Source: Flavobacteriales bacterium (lineage in GTDB: Bacteria; Bacteroidota; Bacteroidia; Flavobacteriales; Flavobacteriaceae). From it: a stretch of 12,085 nt of DNA. The stretch is from the NCBI GenBank assembly GCA_026983815.1, contig JALSTJ010000183.1, positions 1 through 12,085 of the forward strand, read 5' to 3'. The notes under the pieces were generated by a model. That model was not told the origin of the DNA, made no database searches, and saw only the letters and a program-made list of their open reading frames with translations. The position numbers and the translations under genes were made by a program. This document shows, piece by piece, positions 6,490-12,085 of this stretch. Positions within the stretch are counted from its first letter, which is position 1. Every line of letters starts with the position of its first letter.

Positions 6490-7494
6490 ATGAGAAGTTT
6501 TTTGGCTTATTTTATTTTGACAATAATTTTTATTGCACCGATCAATGCGCAGCAAATATATAACCGAACATTAAAATTGATGGGAAGTCGGTTTGATATA
6601 ACTGTTGTAGCAAATAATCAAGCCGAAGCCGATCAATATATCGATAGTGCCGTTGATGAAATTACCAGGATTGAAAAAATCATTTCATCTTGGGATCCGA
6701 ATTCGGAAACTTCCGAAATCAATCGAAATTCCGGAATAAAACCGGTAAAAGTTAGCAAGGAACTTTTTTCTTTGATTCAACGTTCGTTAGCAATCTCCAA
6801 ACTTACCGACGGTGCTTTTGATATTTCTTATGCGTCAATGGATAGAATTTGGAAATTTGACGGGAGTATGAAAAAGATGCCGTCTCCCGAAGCCATAAAA
6901 AAATCCGTAGAAAAGGTCGGTTATCGGAACATTATACTTGATAAAAAAAATCAGACAGTTTTTTTAAAGAAAAAGGGAATGAAAATAGGTTTTGGTGCCA
7001 TTGGCAAAGGATATGCGGCTGATAAAGCAAAAGAGTTGCTCATATCAAAAGGAGTAAAAGCGGGAATTATCAATGCATCCGGTGATATGAATACTTGGGG
7101 AACACAACCCGACGGAAAGCCTTGGACCATCGCCATAACCAACCCGATGAATAAGAAACAAGCTTTCGGTATTTTTCAGCTGACCAACGAAGCGGTGGTA
7201 ACTTCAGGAAATTATGAAAAATATGTAGTTTTTAACGGTATTCGATATACTCATATAATAAACCCCAAAACAGGATATCCTGCAACAGGTATAATAAGTG
7301 CAACAGTTTTTGCTCCGAAAGCGGAACTGGCTGATGCTTTGGCAACTTCTGTCTTTGTTATGGGCATCACGGTTGGAATTGATAGAATCAATCAAATTCC
7401 GGGGGTGGAATGTTTAATTGTAGACGAAAAAGGAAAGGTGTTTACATCAAAAAATATTAAAATTAATACAAAAACCAATAAATATGAAAAATAA
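6490..7494 (+). CDS. apbE: ApbE-family FAD:protein FMN transferase
   Basis: This 334-residue exported enzyme belongs to the ApbE family, which splits FAD and attaches FMN covalently to Ser/Thr of target proteins using Mg2+. The signal peptide is residues 1-20 (ending PINA); there is no lipobox Cys, unlike many ApbE proteins, so it should be soluble in the periplasm. Family motifs occur in order: LKLMGSRFDITV near the start, SSWDPNSETSEINRNSG, DGAFDISYASMDRIWKF, FGAIGKGYAADKA (168-180), NASGDMNTWG, TSGNYEKY (238-245), THIINPKTGYPATG (254-267) and ADALATSVF (281-289), where Asp282 and Thr286 correspond to the metal-binding region. It looks complete and active. No NqrC, RnfG or FMN-bind domain target is encoded nearby. 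Its last 11 bases overlap the start of the DUF4266 gene, so the two are probably translated together and the small lipoprotein is the obvious candidate partner. Confidence 0.96.
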   Translation: MRSFLAYFILTIIFIAPINAQQIYNRTLKLMGSRFDITVVANNQAEADQYIDSAVDEITRIEKIISSWDPNSETSEINRNSGIKPVKVSKELFSLIQRSLAISKLTDGAFDISYASMDRIWKFDGSMKKMPSPEAIKKSVEKVGYRNIILDKKNQTVFLKKKGMKIGFGAIGKGYAADKAKELLISKGVKAGIINASGDMNTWGTQPDGKPWTIAITNPMNKKQAFGIFQLTNEAVVTSGNYEKYVVFNGIRYTHIINPKTGYPATGIISATVFAPKAELADALATSVFVMGITVGIDRINQIPGVECLIVDEKGKVFTSKNIKINTKTNKYEK

Positions 7495-7702
7495 ATTGTT
7501 GTTTATCTTGGCTATGAGTTTTATTCTGTTTCTGTCATCTTGCCAGACGGTAAAACCTTATCAGCAAGTAAATCTTAATGACCCGGATATGAAATTGTCT
7601 TCGTATAAATTTAAAAAATTTGTTACTACATTTCAAGTTTATCGTGAAGGAGCTTCCGGTGCTAACGGAGGAAAGTCCGGTGGAGGTTGTGGTTGTAATT
7701 AA
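7484..7702 (+). CDS. DUF4266 small lipoprotein with Gly/Cys-rich C-terminal tail
   Basis: This is a 72-residue lipoprotein. The signal peptide ends in LFLSSC with Cys20 as the lipidated residue, leaving a mature chain of about 53 residues. The middle, VKPYQQVNLNDPDM followed by a basic-hydrophobic stretch, fits the DUF4266 family, which has a Val-Lys-Pro-Tyr/Trp opening and an Asp-Pro-x-Met. The tail REGASGANGGKSGGGCGCN (54-72) is the family hallmark, ending in Cys69-Gly-Cys71-Asn72. Such a tail should be flexible and exposed and could hold a metal, a disulfide or a modification. The ATG at 7484 lies inside the end of apbE (11-nt overlap). A role as ApbE substrate is inferred from this linkage and the Ser/Gly/Ala-rich tail. 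The tail does not contain the usual flavinylation site with Ser-Gly-Ala-Thr, so this is uncertain. Confidence 0.9.
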   Translation: MKNKLLFILAMSFILFLSSCQTVKPYQQVNLNDPDMKLSSYKFKKFVTTFQVYREGASGANGGKSGGGCGCN

Positions 7703-7725
7703 TAATTGTTTAAATTGATAAGACT

Positions 7726-9174
7726 ATGAAAAAGATAATTTGGATTTTTATAATTTTTCCAATGCTTTTAACGGCACAAGAAAGTAAAAAATTTAAGAAG
7801 CGCGTTTTGGAAAGTGCCGAAATTGATATTTTGTCGAGTTATTATACACAATCGGGGAATAATGCAGCAGTTACCGGAGGTATTGGAAATGAGGATTTGC
7901 AAGATGTTGCTACAAATATAAATGTTTCTATTCCTGTAAATGCCGATGATGTTTTGACTATCGATGCAACGGTATCAGCTTATACTTCCGCATCTTCAAG
8001 CAACTTGAACCCTTTTACGGGGGCTTCAAGCGGAGAAGACGACGATGATGATGACGACAGACCTTCTTATACCAAGCGAGCAGCGTCACAACCCATCACG
8101 GGTTCGCCTTGGGTTGCTTCCAGTGGAGCATCCAAAAGTGATGTTTGGCTAAATGCAACCTTGGGGTATAGTCATTCTTCCGATAGCAGAAACACAATTA
8201 TCGCTTCACATTTAAGTGTTTCCAACGAATTTGATTATTCCTCTTTGGGTGGAGGGCTGAACTGGACACAACTTTTTAATAAAAAAAATACTGAAATCGG
8301 ATTGGGGATAAATGTATATTTGGATCATTGGCGTCCGGTCTATCCAACCGAAATTAAAACTTATATCGCAAATGGTGGAAACTTAAATGCCGATTTTTTT
8401 CAAGGAGTAAATATTTATAATCAAAGTGGCTTTGTTATTGATAAAAATAGTGCCAATGCTTGGAAACCGCAAACCGATAAGTTTATTTCTAACAAAGCCA
8501 GAAATACTTATACCGCATCCATCAGTTTTTCACAAATTTTAAGTAAAAATATGCAAATTTCAATTTTTTCCGACTTGACTTATCAATCGGGGCAATTGGC
8601 AAACCCTATGCAAAGGGTATATTTTAAAGATAAACCTAATTTTTATATTGGAAACCCATCCGATATTCAACGCTATACTTCTCCTGACAATACACAAGTT
8701 TTTCAGTTGGCGGATGCTTATGAACAATTGCCTGAAACCCGTTTGAAAATTCCCGTTGGTGTTCGTTTACATTATTTTATTACGGACTTTCTTGTTTTGA
8801 GAACTTATTATCGTTACTATTTTGATGATTGGGATTTATTCTCACATACCGTAAATATTGAATTACCTATAAAACTAAGCGATAAGTTTACTTTAATCCC
8901 CGATTATAGATATTATATACAAACGCAAGCTAAATATTTTGCTCCGTATAATCAACATTTGTCCAGTCAAACTTTCTATACTTCCGACTATGATTTGTCT
9001 GCATATTCGTCCAATCAATTCGGAATAGGATTACGATATTCGGATGCTTTAATGGATATGAAATTGTGGAAATTGGGAATAAAAAACATTAACCTGAATT
9101 ATCATTTTTATGATAGAACCACAGGATTAAAAGCTCAAATTGTCAGTATGGGAATGAGTTTGTCTTTGGAATAA
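7726..9174 (+). CDS. DUF3570 outer-membrane beta-barrel protein
   Basis: This 482-residue protein has a signal peptide (residues 1-17, ending LLTA before Gln18) and alternating hydrophobic/polar beta strands through the rest, ending MGMSLSLE, so it should be an outer-membrane barrel. DUF3570 features are the early SSYYTQSGNNAAV strand, the VNADDVLTIDATVSAYTSAS segment, GAS motifs, the DVWLNATLGYSHSSDSRNTI strand pair, and late barrel strands rich in YRYYFDDW and YRYYIQTQ. Seven Asp in a row (105-111), after GE, form an acidic loop in the region where family members often carry a variable insertion. The gene starts 23 bases after the DUF4266 stop and closes the cassette. DUF3570 is known to co-occur with DUF4266, ApbE and thioredoxin-like genes, but its transport or scaffold role is not established. 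Confidence 0.9.
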   Translation: MKKIIWIFIIFPMLLTAQESKKFKKRVLESAEIDILSSYYTQSGNNAAVTGGIGNEDLQDVATNINVSIPVNADDVLTIDATVSAYTSASSSNLNPFTGASSGEDDDDDDDRPSYTKRAASQPITGSPWVASSGASKSDVWLNATLGYSHSSDSRNTIIASHLSVSNEFDYSSLGGGLNWTQLFNKKNTEIGLGINVYLDHWRPVYPTEIKTYIANGGNLNADFFQGVNIYNQSGFVIDKNSANAWKPQTDKFISNKARNTYTASISFSQILSKNMQISIFSDLTYQSGQLANPMQRVYFKDKPNFYIGNPSDIQRYTSPDNTQVFQLADAYEQLPETRLKIPVGVRLHYFITDFLVLRTYYRYYFDDWDLFSHTVNIELPIKLSDKFTLIPDYRYYIQTQAKYFAPYNQHLSSQTFYTSDYDLSAYSSNQFGIGLRYSDALMDMKLWKLGIKNINLNYHFYDRTTGLKAQIVSMGMSLSLE

Positions 9175-9182
9175 AAATTTAT

Positions 9183-9215
9183 AAGGAGTGTATTATCATT
9201 CGGAATGCACTCCTT
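9183..9215. terminator. Hairpin between convergent genes, probable bidirectional terminator
   Basis: Bases 9183-9194 (AAGGAGTGTATT) pair with 9204-9215 (AATGCACTCCTT) over 12 positions with one G-T wobble, leaving a 9-base loop. It sits 8 bases after the DUF3570 stop codon and 19 bases beyond the end of the DUF5916 gene on the other strand. The tail on the plus strand is only moderately T-rich (TGTTATTTG). On the minus strand the tail is ATAAATTTTTATT. It probably ends transcription from both sides. Confidence 0.75.
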
Positions 9216-9234
9216 TGTTATTTGAAAATATACT

Positions 9235-11646
9235 TTAAAACCAACGACTTTTTACCACATTATAATCAATATAATATGTCAGCTTCATAATAAATGAATT
9301 TTTTTGCGGTTGGTCAAACAGATTATTTATATTATCCTTATAATTGAGCAAGGACATATCATCAACATTGGCAATGGCATTTCTATAAAGCAAAGTCAAT
9401 TGACTGCCGGGAGCAAATTCCCAGATGTAAGACAAATCCAAATTCCAAATATTGAAATTGATATCGTGATTTCCGGTATAACCGGTATCGCTTAATGTTC
9501 CGTTTTGTTCCAATAAATAAAATTTGTTGTAATGAACCGGCGCCCAATAATAACGGAAATTCAAATTTAGCCCGGATTTTGTCGTAAAATAATAACTTCC
9601 GCCCAAGTTTTGTGTTATAACTTTTTGCATACGGTTACCGAAAATGATATCTCCGTTGTTATCTATGTTTACAAAACCTTTGAAATTATTCATTTGCTTG
9701 TAATCAAAACTATAATTTACTTTCATATGATTACTCAACCGGACTCTCGGAGAAATACTCCAACCGAAAAATCCTTGATTGCCGGTAATTTTATGAAATC
9801 TTGAAAGTTTTAAATCGATTGCCAATTTTTTTCTATAATCGGTGGATAAGAATGCAAATCCTCCACCATAAGCACCATTGATATAATATCTGCCGGACAC
9901 ACGGGGTTCATAATAATCGTATTGGTCTGTTGTATATTCCAACCCACCGCCGTAACTCAAAAACTTTTTGTTGGTTGCGAATACATTTATCTCAAAATCT
10001 CGTTGAACTTTGGTAAAGGGTTTGTAAAGATGGTCAAATCCTACATCAAAACTGATGTGAAAATTATTAAAATGTTCGGTAGGTTTGAGTATGGAATAAG
10101 AATATCCGAAATCAAAATTTGCCAGATTGTTTCTACGTAAATATCCCAAATCGTTTACATCGAATTTATCATCATAGATTCTTGTTAGCATCCTGAATTT
10201 ATGTTCTTTGATTTTTTTGGAAGCATAGAAAATATACTTAAAACCTTTGTCGAAGTTTTCATTGTCATTTATCAAGCTCATAGCGGTTGTTCCCCCGATA
10301 TTTAGCGTGTTGTTGCTAAACAAAAGGTTGTAATTAATTCCCGAAACATTGGCATCTCGATAATGTCCTTGCCGAATAACGCTGGTGTTGATAAAACCGA
10401 TGGATGAAGCTTTATTGAAACTATAATCAATCACAAAAACATTATAATTGGTATAGGGTTCTGTCAAAATTCGACGGGTATTTCCCGTGATTGTATCTTT
10501 AAGCGTTGCTTCCGTTTTATTGGTGATGGCATTTAAAAAACCTATTCCCAAACCTTTTTGTGTTCTTCCGGTTATTTTTACGGCATTTATCAGCTTGATA
10601 TTTTCCGGATTTTCACTTACGGTTTCATTGGGTTTAAGCGCTCCGTAAACCGCATAATAATCCGTAGGTTGTCCTCCTATTCTTCGGGAATAAAACAAAC
10701 GTCCTTTGGTAAATAAATTTACGCCTTCGGTAAAAAATTGTCTTTTTTCGGAATAACGTTGTTCAAATGGTCCTAAATTTAGCTCGATATTATCATAAGG
10801 AGTATCGCTAAAATCGGGAATAAGTGTGGCATCCAATGTAAAACTTTCGTTTAATCCGTATTTGAGATCCATTCCGTAACCGAAATCCGTAGTGTTTTCT
10901 CCGTTATAGCGTGTATGGACAAGTGAAGTATAAGGATATAAGCTCAACCGCACCGGTGGTTTTAGGTCTTTAAGTCCTTCTAGCGTTCCGAGAAATTGAA
11001 CGATATCGCCGCTTTTGGTTTTATCCAAAAATGACCACGAATATGCTTCTTTTCTTTTAACGATAAAACGATTAAAGGTTATTCCCCAATTTTGAATTTT
11101 ATCGTTCTGAAAACGCAAATTGGAATAAGGAATAGCAATTTCCACATACCAAGCATCATTTGAAAAAGAAACGGCGGATTTCCAAACGGCATTCCAAGTC
11201 CAGTCGGTTTGTTTTTTTTGGATACCATCCACTTGGGCTCCTGCGGCTGTTACACCGAATAGTTTGGTTTCTCCCGGAGCAAAAAACGGATTTAATAAAA
11301 CGGTAAAATAATCGGCTTGCACCATTTGATCTCTTAAACCGAACTCACGCGCAATACTTTTTGGGTTCGGGTCTTTCATTTCGGCCAAAATATAGAGTGC
11401 GGTATCATCATATAATACTTTAACAAAGGTTTTATAATTGGCAGGTTCGGGAGTTCCGTTGCCGGGCTCATACATCACAAAATCTTTGGCTACATCTGCT
11501 TTGTCCCATACTGCATCATTGGGAATGCCGTCTATTTTGGGCGCTTTATCCGTCCGAACCGCTTGTATTTTTTTGGTGGTTTCTTGGGCATTTGCAATTG
11601 TATGGATGCTGAATAAAAACAGAATAATAATAAGATTTTGTTTCAT
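9235..11646 (-). CDS. CBM9-like/DUF5916 outer-membrane protein
   Basis: The start is the ATG at 11644-11646. The longer frame upstream begins only at a TTG (11674-11676) and would put ten residues before an otherwise perfect signal peptide. The product has 803 residues. Residues 1-20 (ending TIANA before Gln21) are the signal peptide. A carbohydrate-binding-module-9-like domain spans about 33-222, with APKIDGIPNDAVWDKAD, VKVLYDDTALYILAEMKDP and AWYVEIAIPYSNLRF. DUF5916 follows, with the family signature LDATLIPDFSDTPYDNIEL, LGPFEQRYSEKRQFFTEG (292-308) and FYSRRIGG. It is followed by many barrel strands ending in Trp-Phe. The protein should sit in the outer membrane with the CBM9-like domain in the periplasm or outside. 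Such proteins are common in Bacteroidota, but substrate and role are unknown, and the 'carbohydrate-binding' label is a fold assignment only. It appears to be a single-gene unit. Confidence 0.92.
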   Translation of the reverse strand: MKQNLIIILFLFSIHTIANAQETTKKIQAVRTDKAPKIDGIPNDAVWDKADVAKDFVMYEPGNGTPEPANYKTFVKVLYDDTALYILAEMKDPNPKSIAREFGLRDQMVQADYFTVLLNPFFAPGETKLFGVTAAGAQVDGIQKKQTDWTWNAVWKSAVSFSNDAWYVEIAIPYSNLRFQNDKIQNWGITFNRFIVKRKEAYSWSFLDKTKSGDIVQFLGTLEGLKDLKPPVRLSLYPYTSLVHTRYNGENTTDFGYGMDLKYGLNESFTLDATLIPDFSDTPYDNIELNLGPFEQRYSEKRQFFTEGVNLFTKGRLFYSRRIGGQPTDYYAVYGALKPNETVSENPENIKLINAVKITGRTQKGLGIGFLNAITNKTEATLKDTITGNTRRILTEPYTNYNVFVIDYSFNKASSIGFINTSVIRQGHYRDANVSGINYNLLFSNNTLNIGGTTAMSLINDNENFDKGFKYIFYASKKIKEHKFRMLTRIYDDKFDVNDLGYLRRNNLANFDFGYSYSILKPTEHFNNFHISFDVGFDHLYKPFTKVQRDFEINVFATNKKFLSYGGGLEYTTDQYDYYEPRVSGRYYINGAYGGGFAFLSTDYRKKLAIDLKLSRFHKITGNQGFFGWSISPRVRLSNHMKVNYSFDYKQMNNFKGFVNIDNNGDIIFGNRMQKVITQNLGGSYYFTTKSGLNLNFRYYWAPVHYNKFYLLEQNGTLSDTGYTGNHDINFNIWNLDLSYIWEFAPGSQLTLLYRNAIANVDDMSLLNYKDNINNLFDQPQKNSFIMKLTYYIDYNVVKSRWF

Positions 11647-11742
11647 AAAGGTTGAGAATTTTGGATAAAAATGCAATTTTCATTACAAATATCATAATAA
11701 CTCATCTTAAATAAATTCTTTTTAAGAAAAGTTTAACGACAA

Positions 11743-11772
11743 TAAAAAACCGGCATAAAATATATACCGGTT
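11743..11772 (-). terminator. Terminator of the DUF59 gene
   Basis: A 6-bp stem pairs 11748-11753 with 11767-11772 (AACCGG/CCGGTT) around a 13-base AT-rich loop. On the minus strand the stem runs into a T-tract (the A-run at 11744-11749), and it lies about 26 bases beyond the DUF59 stop codon. It separates that gene from the DUF5916 gene. T residues on the plus-strand side (11775-11781) are offset by a GG, so the minus direction is favoured. Confidence 0.75.
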
Positions 11773-11798
11773 GGTTTTTTTAGTGTTTGATAAAATTT

Positions 11799-12085
11799 TT
11801 ACATCATCCCCAATTTCTTTTTTCCTTCTTCACTTATCATTGAAGCATCCCAAGGCGGGTCAAAAACCACATCGACATCTACGTTAAAATCAGGATATTT
11901 TTTCTTTATGGTATTTTTTACGTTTTCAGTAATGGCATCGCCGAGTGGACAGGCAGGAGTCGAAAGTGTCATCTCTATTCTAACGTTGTTATCTCCATCA
12001 TATAAGATATTGTAAACCAATCCCAAATTGATGATATCCAATTCAATTTCAGGGTCCATTACGTTTTTTAGCAATTCATAAATAT
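11799..12085 (-). CDS. sufT: DUF59/MIP18-family Fe-S cluster assembly protein, SufT-like (5' end outside window)
   Basis: The frame is open to the window edge, so the first residues are missing. The TTG at 12072-12074 is not a convincing start, because the preceding codons (Ile-Tyr-Glu) continue the typical family helix ahead of it. Family features are all visible: the VMDPEIELDIINLGLVYNI opening, MTLSTPACPLGDAI with the conserved Cys (codon at 11949-11951), VFDPPW, and the end motif MISEEGKKKLGMM. DUF59 proteins help assemble or deliver Fe-S clusters in the cytoplasm, and this C-terminus is typical of the SUF-associated branch. The expected suf genes would lie upstream, outside the window. 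It is the last gene of its unit, since a terminator follows. A PaaD-type role is less likely, since no phenylacetate genes are seen. Confidence 0.88.
   Translation of the reverse strand, partial: IYELLKNVMDPEIELDIINLGLVYNILYDGDNNVRIEMTLSTPACPLGDAITENVKNTIKKKYPDFNVDVDVVFDPPWDASMISEEGKKKLGMM

Noticed and set aside
11647..11676. Longer TTG start for the DUF5916 protein
   Set aside because: It would place ten polar residues ahead of a normal signal peptide; the ATG at 11644-11646 gives the expected N-terminus.
11716..11728. Short TTCTT-TTT-AAGAA palindrome upstream of the DUF5916 gene
   Set aside because: Five AT-rich base pairs are expected by chance in DNA of this composition, and nothing else marks it as an operator.

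Overview
The window looks like a chromosomal segment from a low-GC member of the Bacteroidota, most likely a flavobacterium. The reasons are the gene families present: a FecI-type ECF sigma factor with a FecR anti-sigma factor and an STN-bearing TonB-dependent receptor, DUF5916, DUF3570 and DUF4266 proteins, and a thrombospondin-type-3 (TSP3) lipoprotein. Signal peptides repeatedly end in Ala-Gln, two lipoboxes read SSC, and purine-rich ribosome binding sites are mostly absent. No tRNA, rRNA, CRISPR array, transposase or phage gene was seen.

Layout. Positions 1-973 (+) hold the 3' end of an unrecognised gene closed by a strong terminator, then a YbjQ-family gene and a tiny membrane-protein gene (857-973) that starts 1 nt after it. 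Positions 970-4736 (-) are a three-gene cell-surface signalling operon in the order sigma factor, FecR-like anti-sigma factor, TonB-dependent receptor. Its last gene overlaps the tiny membrane-protein gene tail to tail by 4 nt. A 212-bp divergent spacer separates this operon from a (+) lipoprotein gene (4949-5842) with an exact 36-residue Asp-rich repeat.

Positions 6023-9174 (+) are a tight four-gene cassette: an exported thioredoxin-like protein, an ApbE FAD:protein FMN transferase, a 72-residue DUF4266 lipoprotein ending in a Gly/Cys tail, and a DUF3570 outer-membrane barrel. A hairpin follows. Converging on it (-) is a large CBM9-like/DUF5916 outer-membrane protein (9235-11646). At the right edge is a DUF59 (SufT-like) Fe-S assembly gene cut by the window end, with its own terminator.

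How the genes may work together. The sigma/anti-sigma/receptor trio should sense and import one unidentified ligand and activate its own transcription. The cassette is the most interesting part. All four products are predicted to be exported, and they combine thiol redox chemistry, covalent flavin transfer, a small Gly/Cys-tailed lipoprotein and an outer-membrane barrel. I infer an extracytoplasmic redox or cofactor-maturation system at the outer membrane, with the DUF4266 peptide as a candidate substrate. The families are known to co-occur, but I know of no established biochemical function for the set.
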